Assembly (NCBI RefSeq): GCF_003633775.1
Contig: NZ_RBIN01000003.1
Span: forward strand, 124,001 to 188,000
DNA length: 64,000 bases
DNA from: Kushneria sinocarnis
GTDB taxonomy: Bacteria > Pseudomonadota > Gammaproteobacteria > Pseudomonadales > Halomonadaceae
Reading direction: 5' to 3'
Made by a program: the position numbers and the translations under genes. Shown here one piece after another: positions 26,533 through 35,656 of this stretch (the stretch's first letter is position 1; each line of letters begins with the position of its first letter). The notes beneath the pieces are model-generated. The model saw nothing but the letters and a program-made list of their open reading frames with translations, had not been told where the DNA came from and made no database searches.

Positions 26533-27483
26533 TCAGCTGCGGGTCAGCAGCTGTTCCATCCAGGTCACCACGGCTTCGCCATCCACCCCGAGGCAGACCT
26601 CGGCCCGGCTGTCGTTCTGCCAGCGCCGGTCGATATACTGACGATCGCTTCTGGCCAATAGTGTCTGCCCCTCTGCCAGGCCATCGGTGATCACGTTCAG
26701 ACGACCATGAACGCTCTGAAACAGTTCGGGATGCTTCAGCCAGGCCAGGGCGCAGCTGTCATGCGGGCAGCAGCCTTCGATGCCGCGCGCCTGCTCATAG
26801 AACTGACGGTAGAAGGCATAGCTGGCGGCCAGAACCTCACCCAGCCTGCCCTGGGCGCTACAGATCCGCTCCATCCGATCCGGTGCCAGCACCGTTTCGT
26901 GCGTGACATCAAGCCCCACCATGGTGAGAGGCCAGCTGGCGCCCAGCACGCGGGCTGCCGCGTGAGGATCGGAAAAGATATTGGCTTCCGCTACCGGCGT
27001 GACATTGCCGCCTTCATGGATGCTGCCGCCCATGACCACCACGCGCGCAACCCGCTCGGGCAGCTCGGGGTCGAGCTGCAGTGCAGCAGCGAGATTGCCC
27101 AGTGGCCCGACACAGACCAGCGTGATCTCGCCCGGGCGTTCCCGGGTACTGTCCACGATGAAGCGTGCGGCATCGCTGTCGATCGGGGCGCGTTGCGGTT
27201 CGGCGAGAACCTGGTTGCCGAGGCCATCCTCGCCATGAATGTGTGCCGGTACCGGATGCGGCTGCTTGACCATGGGAGCCGCAGCACCACGGGCAACCGG
27301 AATGTCCTCGCGTCCTGCCAGCTCGGTCAGCAGCAGGGCATTGCGTGTCGCGACATCGATCGGAACATTACCGAAGGTGGTGGTGAGTCCCACGATCTCG
27401 ATATCCGGATCGGCCATCAGCAGGGCAATGGCCTGGGCATCATCAACCCCGGGATCGGTATCGAAAATGACGGAATATGACAT
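26533..27483 (-). CDS. Inosine-uridine-type nucleoside hydrolase
   Basis: A Ca2+-dependent ribohydrolase of 316 residues that splits nucleosides to base plus ribose. The signature DTDPGVDDAQAI (about 8-19) supplies the calcium-binding aspartates, and VGPLGNLA, MGGSIHEGGNVTP.AEANIF.DP and HDSCALAW are the other conserved blocks. It looks like the RihA/RihB branch; base preference is unclear. It is leftward, downstream of a 2-hydroxyacid dehydrogenase, with a repeated 17-base motif in the gap. Confidence 0.9.
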   Translation of the reverse strand: MSYSVIFDTDPGVDDAQAIALLMADPDIEIVGLTTTFGNVPIDVATRNALLLTELAGREDIPVARGAAAPMVKQPHPVPAHIHGEDGLGNQVLAEPQRAPIDSDAARFIVDSTRERPGEITLVCVGPLGNLAAALQLDPELPERVARVVVMGGSIHEGGNVTPVAEANIFSDPHAAARVLGASWPLTMVGLDVTHETVLAPDRMERICSAQGRLGEVLAASYAFYRQFYEQARGIEGCCPHDSCALAWLKHPELFQSVHGRLNVITDGLAEGQTLLARSDRQYIDRRWQNDSRAEVCLGVDGEAVVTWMEQLLTRS

Positions 27484-27528
27484 GACTGCTTCAGTGAGAC
27501 CTCTGATGGAGTTCGATGGTATCTGTTG

Positions 27529-27545
27529 TTTATACCGTTATCTTC
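27529..27545. repeat. Copy B of the TTTATACCGTTATCTTC motif
   Basis: The same 17 bases occur at 42455-42471, and a 13-base version at 2200-2212. This copy is in the 71-base gap before the nucleoside hydrolase gene. Confidence 0.5.
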
Positions 27546-27554
27546 ATTTCAGTT

Positions 27555-28496
27555 TCAACCTTCACCAAGAAAGGCATGAATATTGTCGGCACTAAGTTCA
27601 ACAATGCGCTGACGGGCCTGAAGTGTCGTCCATGCGCTATGAGGCGTCACGATCAGGTTCAGTACTTCATCATTCAGGGCGGAGAGCAGGGCGTGACCCT
27701 GGCGAGGTGGCTCCTCGGGCAGCACATCAACACCCAGTCCGCCCAGTCTTCCGGCCTGCAGTGCCGTCAGGGCTGCCTCTTCATTGATGATGCCGCCCCG
27801 GGCGCAGTTGATCAGCAGCGCATGTTCGGGTAACCGGGCTATCATCTCGCTGTCGAGCAGCTGATGAGTCGAGGAGGTCAGTGGACAGTGCAGGCTGAGA
27901 ATGTCGGCTCGCGGGGCCAACTCCGCAAGCGGGGGACGATCATCGTTTCCTTCATGGCCGGGTCGGGCAGCAAAGGAAACGTGCATTCCGAAAGCCCCGG
28001 CCAGTTCGGCGACACGCTTCCCCAGCTCGCCCTGTCCGACCAGCACCAGATGGCTGCCGGCAAGCTGCATGACAGGGTGGTTCATGAGGCAGAAGAAGGG
28101 CGCCTGCTGCCACTGTCCTTTTCTGACGTCATGCTGATAGAGCGGCAGTCGCACGGCGAGTGACAGCATCATCATCAACGCATGCTGGGCCACGCTTTCG
28201 GTACCGTAGGCTGCCACATTACGCACTGCGACGTTGCATTCGCCGGCGGCTTGCATGTCGATGTTGTTGGTGCCGGTGGCCAGTACGCAGATCAGCTGCA
28301 GGCGGGGCAGCGCGCTGATGACGCCGGCTTCGATGACCACCTTGTTGGTCAGTACAATCTCGGCATTCTGCAGTCGTTCGGCGACCTGCCCGGGAGCAGT
28401 GGCTGGCCAGACGTCAAGCTGATCAACCTGCGACCGAATGGGCGCGAGATCGATATCTCCACCCAGCGAGTCGGCATCCAGAACAACGGCTTTCAT
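27555..28496 (-). CDS. D-2-hydroxyacid dehydrogenase (HprA-like)
   Basis: An NAD(P)-dependent reductase of 313 residues, similar to glycerate/hydroxypyruvate reductases. The catalytic triad is visible: Arg in INCARGG, Glu in GVDVLPEEPP and His in VTPHSAW. The nucleotide-binding glycine motif is present in modified form as VLVGQGELGKRVAEL. The ATG at 28496 has GTGGAGG just upstream and is chosen over 28541. A link to serine/glycine metabolism is plausible but not shown. Confidence 0.88.
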   Translation of the reverse strand: MKAVVLDADSLGGDIDLAPIRSQVDQLDVWPATAPGQVAERLQNAEIVLTNKVVIEAGVISALPRLQLICVLATGTNNIDMQAAGECNVAVRNVAAYGTESVAQHALMMMLSLAVRLPLYQHDVRKGQWQQAPFFCLMNHPVMQLAGSHLVLVGQGELGKRVAELAGAFGMHVSFAARPGHEGNDDRPPLAELAPRADILSLHCPLTSSTHQLLDSEMIARLPEHALLINCARGGIINEEAALTALQAGRLGGLGVDVLPEEPPRQGHALLSALNDEVLNLIVTPHSAWTTLQARQRIVELSADNIHAFLGEG

Positions 28497-28574
28497 GGGA
28501 CCTCCACGAGTCATGGTGGCTGGTCGCCGGGAGCAGAACATGTGACAGCTTGCCCCTGACAGGTAGCACCACGC

Positions 28575-28580
28575 TATAAT
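28575..28580 (+). promoter_or_regulatory. Consensus -10 of the fmdB-aspS promoter
   Basis: A perfect TATAAT, with TTGCCC as a possible -35 at the long spacing of 19 bases. Transcription from here would give a leader of about 155 bases with a large hairpin at its 5' end. Confidence 0.55.
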
Positions 28581-28587
28581 GGTGCGC

Positions 28588-28627
28588 CTCGATCATCATG
28601 ATGCCGCATGTGGCATCATGAATCGAG
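28588..28627 (+). promoter_or_regulatory. Large hairpin at the 5' end of the fmdB-aspS leader
   Basis: Two helices of 6 and 9 bp (CTCGAT/ATCGAG outside, CATGATGCC/GGCATCATG inside) separated by a small asymmetric internal loop form a stable stem starting a few bases after the predicted transcription start. It may stabilise the mRNA or bind a regulator. Confidence 0.5.
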
Positions 28628-28740
28628 CCGGCGACCGGCAGCAGTATCTGTCGGCTTCAGGTGGGCTTCGGTCGAATGACCGGCGGGTCGAGTAACGCCT
28701 GCAAATGCCCGGATCATCAGCAGAGTGTGATTCAGCAATC

Positions 28741-28992
28741 ATGCCTATTTACGAATATCAGTGCCAGAATTGTGGCGCCCGTCTTGAAAAGATCCAGAAG
28801 ATAAGCGCTTCACCGCTGACAAACTGTCCTTCCTGCCGCGAGGAGGCACTGGAACGGCTGATTTCACCGGCCGGTTTCCGGCTTTCCGGACAGGGCTGGT
28901 ATGAAACCGACTTCAAGGCCGGCAATCGTCGCAATCTTGCAGGCGACAGCGGTAGCACGAGTGGTGCTTCCGGCAAGGGCGGCGCGGAGTAG
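28741..28992 (+). CDS. FmdB-family zinc-ribbon protein
   Basis: An 83-residue protein with the FmdB/CxxC regulatory fold: MPIYEYQCQNCG followed by NCPSCRE supplies four zinc-binding cysteines. The C-terminal part, SGQGWYETDFK and a Gly/Ser-rich tail, is typical. The gene stands immediately before aspS in many proteobacteria; its molecular role is unproven. The ATG at 28741 lacks a strong ribosome-binding site. Confidence 0.88.
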   Translation: MPIYEYQCQNCGARLEKIQKISASPLTNCPSCREEALERLISPAGFRLSGQGWYETDFKAGNRRNLAGDSGSTSGASGKGGAE

Positions 28993-29000
28993 ACCACTCA

Positions 29001-29025
29001 CTCACCCCGGCGATGACGGGGTGAG
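29001..29025 (+). promoter_or_regulatory. Hairpin between fmdB and aspS
   Basis: CTCACCCCG pairs exactly with CGGGGTGAG around a 7-base loop, without a following U-run. It may set relative expression of fmdB and aspS. Confidence 0.4.
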
Positions 29026-29105
29026 CGCGCCGACGATCTCAACGACAGCTTCAACGCGTCACCTCAAGGCGTGTGATCAGGATACGAAAATTGGTGGGAA
29101 CCAGG

Positions 29106-30878
29106 ATGCGCAGCCATTATTGCGGCGAGTTGAACGACACCTTCGTGGATCACGAAGTCACCCTGTGCGGATGGGTACATCGACGGCGCGATCACGGCGG
29201 TGTCATCTTTCTCGACATGCGCGATCGCGAGGGTATCGCCCAGGTCGTGGTCGACCCGGACACCCCTGATGCCTTCGCCCGCGCGGACAATGCCCGCAGC
29301 GAATATGTACTGCGCATTCGGGGCCGTGTGCGTATGCGCCCCGAAGGGACGCGCAATCCCAATATGGCGACCGGCCTGATCGAGGTGCTGGCACTGGAGG
29401 TGGAGGTTCTCAATACCTCGGTCACACCGCCGTTCCAGCTCGATGAGCACGGCAAGGTGGGCGAAGACGTCCGGTTGCGCTACCGCTACATTGATCTGCG
29501 CCGTCCGGAGATGATCGAGCGCCTGCAGTTGCGCTCCCGGATCACGCACAGCGTGCGAGCCTATCTGGAAGGTCAGGGTTTTCTGGATATCGAAACACCG
29601 ATCCTGACCCGGGCCACTCCGGAAGGGGCACGTGACTATCTGGTACCCAGCCGGACGCATGCCGGCGAGTTCTTTGCACTGCCGCAGTCGCCACAGCTGT
29701 TCAAGCAGCTGCTGATGGTGTCCGGCTTCGACCGCTACTATCAGATTGCCAAGTGCTTCCGTGATGAAGATCTGCGTGCCGACCGGCAGCCGGAATTCAC
29801 CCAGATTGATATCGAGGCCTCCTTCGTTGAAGAGCAGGACATCATGGAGATTACGGAAACCATGATCCGCCAGCTGTTCCGCGATGTGCTCGACGTGACA
29901 CTGCCCGAATTTCCGCGCATGCGCTGGGCCGAAGCCATGCAGCGCTACGGCTCGGACAAGCCCGATCTGCGCATTCCGCTGGAGATGGTCGATGTCGATG
30001 ACCTGATGACATCCGTCGACTTCAAGGTCTTCTCCGCGCCAGCCAATGACAGCGAGGGCCGTGTGGCAGCGCTGCGCGTGCCGGGTGGTGGTCGTCTGAC
30101 CCGCAAGGAGATCGATGACTATACGCAGTTCGTGAACATCTATGGCGCCCGTGGTCTGGCCTGGATCAAGGTCAATGACCGCAGTGCCGGTCTTGAGGGT
30201 CTGCAGTCGCCGATCGTCAAGTTCATGGAAGGCGTGGTGGATGAACTGCTGGATCGGGTCGGGGCCGAGGATGGCGACATCATCTTCTTCGGCGCCGACA
30301 AGGCCGGTATCGTCAACGAGGCGCTGGGGGCCCTGCGGGTACGCCTCGGTGAGGATCTGGCTCTGTATACGCGAGAATGGGCGCCGCTCTGGGTGGTGGA
30401 TTTCCCCATGTTCGAGCGTGACGACAACGGCCGTCTGGCCGCGCTGCACCATCCGTTCACGGCGCCGGCATGCTCCTCCGAAGAGCTCAAGGCCGACCCG
30501 GCGGGTGCGCTGTCCCGCGCCTATGACATGGTGCTCAACGGCACCGAGCTGGGCGGTGGTTCGATCCGTATTCACGATCATGCCATGCAGCAGGGGGTCT
30601 TCGAGGCGCTGGGCATCGGTGAGGAAGAGGCCCGTGAAAAATTCGGCTTCCTGCTCGAAGCACTGGCCCATGGTGCACCTCCGCATGGCGGGCTGGCCTT
30701 CGGGCTGGACCGGCTGGTCATGCTGATGACGGGCGGTCGCACCATCCGGGATGTGATCGCCTTCCCGAAAACCCAGAGTGCCGCCGATCTGATGACCGAT
30801 GCGCCGGGTGAAGTCAGTGCCGAACAGCTGAGGGAGCTGCATATTCGCCTGCGGTCAAAGGCGAGCGAGCAGTCCTGA
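29106..30878 (+). CDS. aspS: Aspartyl-tRNA synthetase
   Basis: A class II synthetase of 590 residues with an N-terminal OB anticodon-binding domain, bacterial GAD insertion and catalytic motifs ([16 protein letters not shown].D motif 2; [13 protein letters not shown] motif 3). Residue 30 is His (RRRDHGG), as in the non-discriminating AspRS of Pseudomonas, where E. coli has Leu; this suggests it may also charge tRNA-Asn and depend on GatCAB. The ATG at 29106 is chosen to match the family N-terminus [10 protein letters not shown]. Confidence 0.96.
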   Translation: MRSHYCGELNDTFVDHEVTLCGWVHRRRDHGGVIFLDMRDREGIAQVVVDPDTPDAFARADNARSEYVLRIRGRVRMRPEGTRNPNMATGLIEVLALEVEVLNTSVTPPFQLDEHGKVGEDVRLRYRYIDLRRPEMIERLQLRSRITHSVRAYLEGQGFLDIETPILTRATPEGARDYLVPSRTHAGEFFALPQSPQLFKQLLMVSGFDRYYQIAKCFRDEDLRADRQPEFTQIDIEASFVEEQDIMEITETMIRQLFRDVLDVTLPEFPRMRWAEAMQRYGSDKPDLRIPLEMVDVDDLMTSVDFKVFSAPANDSEGRVAALRVPGGGRLTRKEIDDYTQFVNIYGARGLAWIKVNDRSAGLEGLQSPIVKFMEGVVDELLDRVGAEDGDIIFFGADKAGIVNEALGALRVRLGEDLALYTREWAPLWVVDFPMFERDDNGRLAALHHPFTAPACSSEELKADPAGALSRAYDMVLNGTELGGGSIRIHDHAMQQGVFEALGIGEEEAREKFGFLLEALAHGAPPHGGLAFGLDRLVMLMTGGRTIRDVIAFPKTQSAADLMTDAPGEVSAEQLRELHIRLRSKASEQS

Positions 30879-30915
30879 CCCCGAGTCGTATCGAGCTACA
30901 ACAGCAGTCAATCGG

Positions 30916-30945
30916 GCGCCGGCAGATACCTGTATCCGCCGGCGC
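30916..30945. terminator. Inverted repeat between aspS and yebC
   Basis: GCGCCGGC and GCCGGCGC frame a second inverted repeat (GATAC/GTATC), giving a nearly continuous palindrome. No U-run follows, so it may be a weak terminator or an RNA-processing element. Confidence 0.4.
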
Positions 30946-30969
30946 TCTCATGCCACAGGGGGCTATGCC

Positions 30970-31725
30970 ATGGCTGGCCACAGCAAATGGGCCAATATCA
31001 AGCATCGCAAGGCGGCGCAGGACGCCCGGCGAGGCAAGATCTTTACCCGACTGATTCGTGAACTGACGGTGGCGGCGCGCCAGGGCGGGGGCGAACCGAA
31101 TGACAATCCGCGCCTGCGGGCTGCCATCGACAAGGCCCTGTCCAACAACATGACCAAGGATGCGATCCAGCGGGCCGTGGATCGGGGGGTCGGTAATACC
31201 GAAACCGACAACATGGAGGAGCTGACCTACGAGGGGTATGGTCCGGATGGCGTGGCGATGCTGGTCGAATGCATGACGGACAACCGCAATCGCACCGCTT
31301 CCGAGGTTCGCCATGCCTTCAGCAAGCAGGGGGGCAACATGGGCACCTCGGGGTCGGTATCCTTCATGTTTCGCCATCGCGGCTATATCAGCTTTCCCGC
31401 TGGCAGTAATGAAGAGACGATCATTGAAGCGGCCCTGGAGGCCGGCGCCGAGGACGTGGTCACCAATGAAGACGGGTCAATTGACGTGGTGACGACCCCG
31501 GGGCACTTCGGGGCGGTCAAGGATGCGCTGGTCAGTGCCGGGCTGGAGCCGGAGCGCAGTGAAGTAGGCATGTATCCGGATACCTATTCGACCGTTGATG
31601 ATGTCGAAACGGCTCGGAAGGTCATCAGGCTGTTCGACATGCTCGAGGATCTCGATGATGTGCAGAATGTCTACTCCAATGCCGATTTCGCCGATTCGGT
31701 CATGACCGAGCTGGAAGGGTCCTGA
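30970..31725 (+). CDS. yebC: YebC/PmpR-family protein (TACO1)
   Basis: A 251-residue protein of the YebC/TACO1 family; members help translation of proline stretches or bind DNA as regulators. The N-terminus [18 protein letters not shown] and the conserved [10 protein letters not shown] block are diagnostic. It precedes ruvC by 34 bases in the widespread yebC-ruvCAB arrangement. Confidence 0.95.
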   Translation: MAGHSKWANIKHRKAAQDARRGKIFTRLIRELTVAARQGGGEPNDNPRLRAAIDKALSNNMTKDAIQRAVDRGVGNTETDNMEELTYEGYGPDGVAMLVECMTDNRNRTASEVRHAFSKQGGNMGTSGSVSFMFRHRGYISFPAGSNEETIIEAALEAGAEDVVTNEDGSIDVVTTPGHFGAVKDALVSAGLEPERSEVGMYPDTYSTVDDVETARKVIRLFDMLEDLDDVQNVYSNADFADSVMTELEGS

Positions 31726-31759
31726 TGCAGCGCCGGAGAATCTCTGCCGGGGTGGTCGC

Positions 31760-32296
31760 TTGATCCTGCTGGGTATCGATCCCGGCTCTCGGCTGACCGG
31801 TTTCGGCGTGATCGATACGACGGCGGCCAGTCCGCGTTATATCGCCTGTGGCTGCATCCGCATCGATGGCGATCAGCTGTCTCAGAAACTGGCCCAGGTC
31901 TACGCCGGCATTGCCGAGGTGATCGCCGAATATCGTCCGGCTGAAGTGGCCATTGAACAGGTCTTTCTGTCGCGCAATGCCGATTCGGCACTCAAGCTGG
32001 GTCAGGCGCGCGGCAGTGCCATTGTCTGTGCTGCCAATCACGGACTCGAAGTGTTCGAATATGCAGCGCGCGCGGTCAAGCAGGCGGTGGCCGGCAATGG
32101 GGGAGCTGACAAGCAGCAGATCCAGCAGATGGTGACCGCCACGCTGGGGCTTTCCGCTGCTCCGCGCAGTGACGCCGCTGATGCCCTCGCCATTGCCCTG
32201 ACGCACTGCTATACCCGGCGCGGTCTGACGGCACGGGGCATGGGCGGTGGTCGAGGCGGACGCCGCTCGAGCTGGCGTCAGTTCAGGCCGCAATGA
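31760..32296 (+). CDS. ruvC: Holliday junction endonuclease RuvC
   Basis: A dimeric Mg2+ resolvase of 178 residues. The four catalytic acids are recognised in [12 protein letters not shown] (Asp7), AIEQVF (Glu), and DAADALAIA (two Asp). The start is TTG at 31760 with GGGGTGG just upstream. The C-terminal tail is Gly/Arg-rich. Confidence 0.95.
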   Translation: MILLGIDPGSRLTGFGVIDTTAASPRYIACGCIRIDGDQLSQKLAQVYAGIAEVIAEYRPAEVAIEQVFLSRNADSALKLGQARGSAIVCAANHGLEVFEYAARAVKQAVAGNGGADKQQIQQMVTATLGLSAAPRSDAADALAIALTHCYTRRGLTARGMGGGRGGRRSSWRQFRPQ

Positions 32297-32416
32297 ACCG
32301 GTGGTCGGTCGGGCAGGCGCGCCATGTAAGCGAAGGTGTCGCGTCTGTTCACCGCACCGGTCGATCAGTATAGTGACGAGCATTGTTATAAAGCATCTTT
32401 TGGGGAATTCCGGAGC

Positions 32417-33043
32417 ATGATCGGAAGGCTCTCTGGCACGCTGCTGGAAAAGCAGCCGCCGCTGGCAGTCATCGATGTACACGGCGTGGGCTATGAAATC
32501 GAAGCATCGATGAATACGCTGCTGGCTCTTCCGTCACCGGGAGAGGCCGTGCATCTCTATACCCATCTCAGCGTGCGCGAGGATGCGCATCTGCTTTATG
32601 GCTTCATTGATGAAGCCGAGCGTCACCTGTTCCGGGAACTGATCAAGATTTCGGGCGTGGGACCGCGTCTGGCGCTGGCGATCCTGTCGGGAATGGAGCG
32701 CGAGCAGTTCATGCGCTGTGTGACCGAGGAAGACAGCAAGGCGCTGACCCGGTTGCCGGGCGTGGGCCGCAAGACGGCCGATCGGCTGATCGTCGAAATG
32801 CGGGATCGTTTTCGGCACTGGCCGGAATTCGAGCAGGCGAGTGGTTCAACCTCAGCCACGGAACAGGCCCTGCCACTGGAAGCCGACAATTATGCCGATG
32901 CCGAAGCCGCGCTGGTGGCGCTGGGCTACAAGCCTACTGACGCGGCGCGCATGCTGACCGGGCTGGATACCACTCAGCCTACCGAAGCGCTGATCAAGTC
33001 GGCGCTGTCACAGCAGCTGACAGGGCGGGGGAGCAGGCACTGA
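32417..33043 (+). CDS. ruvA: Holliday junction branch migration protein RuvA
   Basis: The junction-binding subunit (208 residues) that loads RuvB rings. Helix-hairpin-helix motifs are seen in [13 protein letters not shown] and [13 protein letters not shown], and the C-terminal domain III ([12 protein letters not shown]) contacts RuvB. The ATG at 32417 (MIGRLSG) has CGGAG upstream. The stop codon overlaps the ruvB start (TGATG). Confidence 0.96.
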   Translation: MIGRLSGTLLEKQPPLAVIDVHGVGYEIEASMNTLLALPSPGEAVHLYTHLSVREDAHLLYGFIDEAERHLFRELIKISGVGPRLALAILSGMEREQFMRCVTEEDSKALTRLPGVGRKTADRLIVEMRDRFRHWPEFEQASGSTSATEQALPLEADNYADAEAALVALGYKPTDAARMLTGLDTTQPTEALIKSALSQQLTGRGSRH

Positions 33044-34083
33044 TGATTGAGACCGAGCGTCTGATCGGTGGCGCTGCCCAGAGTGATGATACCCGGCATG
33101 ATTCCGCCATCCGTCCCGACCGGCTCAATGAGTATATCGGTCAGCGCGGTGCTCGCGAACAGCTGGAAATCTTCATTACCGCGGCGCGCCAGCGCCAGGA
33201 CAGCCTTGATCACACGCTGATATTCGGACCGCCGGGATTGGGCAAGACCACGCTGGCCAACATCATCGCCGGCGAGATGGGGGTGGATATCAAGTCGACC
33301 TCGGGTCCGGTGCTTGAAAAGGCCGGAGATCTGGCGGCCATGCTGACCAATCTGCAACCCGGCGACGTTCTGTTCATCGACGAGATTCATCGGCTCTCTT
33401 CGGCGGTTGAAGAAGTGCTTTATCCGGCAATGGAAGACTTTCAGCTCGATATCATGATCGGAGAGGGTCCGGCCGCCCGTTCGATCAAGCTGGATCTGCC
33501 GCGCTTCACGCTGGTCGGCGCTACCACTCGAGCCGGATTGCTGACCTCTCCGCTCCGCGATCGCTTCGGTATCGTGCAGCGCCTCGAGTTCTACGGAGTC
33601 GATGAGCTGACCGAGATCGTGACCCGCAGTTCTCGTCTGCTGTCACTGGAGGCTGACGAGGCGGGCGCGCGCGAGATCGCCCGCCGTTCCCGGGGGACAC
33701 CGCGGATTGCCAATCGACTGTTGCGCCGGGTCAGGGATTTCGCCCAGGTACGGGGCGATGGTCGACTGGATCGGGAGATCGCCGATCAGGCACTCAACAT
33801 GCTCAATGTCGACCGCTGTGGCATGGATCACATGGATCGCCGGTTGCTGACGACCATGATCGAGAAGTTCGATGGGGGGCCGGTGGGTGTTGAAAGCCTG
33901 GCTGCGGCCATCAGCGAGGAGCGTGACACCATCGAGGATGTGCTGGAGCCTTACCTGATTCAGCAGGGTTTCATGATGCGTACCGCTCGCGGGCGTATTG
34001 TCACCCGCTCGGCCTACCTGCATTTCGGACTCTCGCCCGGTGATGATGTTCCCGAATCCGAAAGCGACAGAGCGGTACCATGA
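33043..34083 (+). CDS. ruvB: Holliday junction ATP-dependent helicase RuvB
   Basis: The AAA+ motor of branch migration, 346 residues. Walker [10 protein letters not shown] (about 64-72), Walker B LFIDEIHR, sensor 1 GATTRAG and the arginine finger region are intact, and the C-terminal winged helix follows. It overlaps ruvA at its start and ybgC at its end (ATGA), coupling repair and Tol-Pal genes in one transcript. Confidence 0.97.
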   Translation: MIETERLIGGAAQSDDTRHDSAIRPDRLNEYIGQRGAREQLEIFITAARQRQDSLDHTLIFGPPGLGKTTLANIIAGEMGVDIKSTSGPVLEKAGDLAAMLTNLQPGDVLFIDEIHRLSSAVEEVLYPAMEDFQLDIMIGEGPAARSIKLDLPRFTLVGATTRAGLLTSPLRDRFGIVQRLEFYGVDELTEIVTRSSRLLSLEADEAGAREIARRSRGTPRIANRLLRRVRDFAQVRGDGRLDREIADQALNMLNVDRCGMDHMDRRLLTTMIEKFDGGPVGVESLAAAISEERDTIEDVLEPYLIQQGFMMRTARGRIVTRSAYLHFGLSPGDDVPESESDRAVP

Positions 34084-34499
34084 CATTTGCGCTCCCGGTG
34101 ATGGTCTATATCGAGGATACCGATGCCGGCGGTATCGTCTACCATGCCCGTTACCTGCATTTCATGGAACGGGCGCGTACCGAATGGCTGCGTTCACATG
34201 GGTTCGGCCAGCAGGCACTCATGGATCGGAATATTCAGCTTGTGGTCAGTGGTCTGAGTTGTCGTTACCGACAGGCAGCCCGACTTGACGAGCAACTGTC
34301 CGTTACTGCTGCAGTAACGACATTTTCGCACTGCAGTGCCACCTTCGAGCAGCAGGTCAGGCGCTCGGATGAGCTGCTGGTCAGCGCTCGGGTCGATATT
34401 GCCTGTATCGATGCCGGTCGTTCCCGCCCCGTTCGCTGGCCCGAATCCCTGCGTGCAGCGCTGGATGAAACGGCCGCTGCCTACAACCGGATGTCATGA
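34080..34499 (+). CDS. ybgC: Tol-Pal-associated acyl-CoA thioesterase YbgC
   Basis: A hot-dog thioesterase of 139 residues. The active-site signature [20 protein letters not shown] (Asp in DTDAGG) is typical of the 4-hydroxybenzoyl-CoA thioesterase family. It is the first gene of the Tol-Pal cluster and shares four bases with ruvB. Confidence 0.94.
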   Translation: MTFALPVMVYIEDTDAGGIVYHARYLHFMERARTEWLRSHGFGQQALMDRNIQLVVSGLSCRYRQAARLDEQLSVTAAVTTFSHCSATFEQQVRRSDELLVSARVDIACIDAGRSRPVRWPESLRAALDETAAAYNRMS

Positions 34500-34511
34500 T
34501 GAGGTTCCCCA

Positions 34512-35198
34512 GTGAGTGATTCGATGTCGATTATTTCCCTGTTCTGGCAATCCAGCGTTGTCGTGAAGATTGTCATGCTGATCCTGCTGGCAGCCTCCAT
34601 TGTTTCCTGGGTGGTGATCTTTCAGCGTGGCATGTCGCTGCGGCGCGATCGTCGCGAGCTCGAGGATTTCGAGGATCACTTCTGGTCCGGGGTCGATCTC
34701 AATGAACTCTATCGTGAACTGCCTTCCACCCAGCCGACCGGTGCCGCACATGTCTTTCGCTCGGGGTTTCGGGAGTTCAACCGGCTGCTGCCCAAGGCGC
34801 GCAGCAATGATGCCGTGCTGGATGGTGTTCAGCGCGCCATGCGGGTAGCGCTTTCGCGGGAGGAGTCCCGTCTGGGGCGCCACCTGGCCATTCTGGCTAC
34901 CATCAGCTCTTCCGCGGTTTATGTCGGCCTGTTCGGCACCGTCTGGGGCATCATGGGCACCTTTCAGAGTCTGGGCAGCGTTCAGCAGGTGACGCTGGGG
35001 GTCATCGCACCCTCGATCGCCGAAGCACTGGTCGCTACCGCCATGGGATTGTTTGCCGCCATTCCGGCCGTCATTGCCTATAACCGTCTGGTCAGTCGCG
35101 TGGATGAGCTGATGGGGCGTCTGGAGAACTTTGCCGAGGAGTTTCACTCCATCCTGCATCGCAATCTCCAGGGGCGAGCCTCGGAAGAAGCAGCCTGA
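34512..35198 (+). CDS. tolQ: Tol-Pal system protein TolQ
   Basis: The inner-membrane proton-channel subunit of the Tol motor (228 residues, three transmembrane segments, MotA/TolQ/ExbB family). The conserved GLFGTVWGIMGTF and AMGLFAAIPAV blocks form the channel with TolR. The start is GTG at 34512 with GAGG upstream, 12 bases after ybgC. Confidence 0.96.
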   Translation: MSDSMSIISLFWQSSVVVKIVMLILLAASIVSWVVIFQRGMSLRRDRRELEDFEDHFWSGVDLNELYRELPSTQPTGAAHVFRSGFREFNRLLPKARSNDAVLDGVQRAMRVALSREESRLGRHLAILATISSSAVYVGLFGTVWGIMGTFQSLGSVQQVTLGVIAPSIAEALVATAMGLFAAIPAVIAYNRLVSRVDELMGRLENFAEEFHSILHRNLQGRASEEAA

Positions 35199-35209
35199 GG
35201 AGCTTACCC

Positions 35210-35653
35210 ATGTCATCGCCATATCGCCGCAAGGGGCGCCGCAAGCTGGCCAGTGAGCTGAATGTGGTCCCCTTTATCGACGTCATGCTGGTACTGCTGG
35301 TGATCTTCATGATCACCGCTCCCATGATCAATCAGGGAGTGGAAGTGGACCTGCCGCAGGCGACTTCCGAGCCGATTCAGGATGATAACAAGCCCCTGAT
35401 CGTCACCGTGGATCAGGACGGCAACTATTACATCAGCCTCGGTGATCGCGAACAAACCGTGGATCTGGACAATATCGCCAGTCAGGTCAAGACCGTGCTG
35501 AGCCGTAACCCCGATACTCCGGTCATGGTGAGGGGGGATCGGAATGTCTCCTATGGACAGGTGATCTCGTTGATGGGAACGCTGCAGGGGGCCGGAGTAC
35601 CGAATGTCGGGCTGATTTCGGATCCGCCGTCGGGCGGTCAGAATCAGGGCTAG
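35210..35653 (+). CDS. tolR: Tol-Pal system protein TolR
   Basis: The partner of TolQ (147 residues): a short cytoplasmic tail, one transmembrane helix carrying the proton-conducting Asp in NVVPFIDVMLVLL, and a periplasmic domain. GAGG precedes the ATG, and tolA begins four bases after its stop. Confidence 0.96.
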   Translation: MSSPYRRKGRRKLASELNVVPFIDVMLVLLVIFMITAPMINQGVEVDLPQATSEPIQDDNKPLIVTVDQDGNYYISLGDREQTVDLDNIASQVKTVLSRNPDTPVMVRGDRNVSYGQVISLMGTLQGAGVPNVGLISDPPSGGQNQG

Positions 35654-35656
35654 CGC

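Noticed and set aside
29064-30842. 592-codon open frame antisense to aspS
   Set aside because: Composition is that of a reverse-strand shadow, and aspS is certain.
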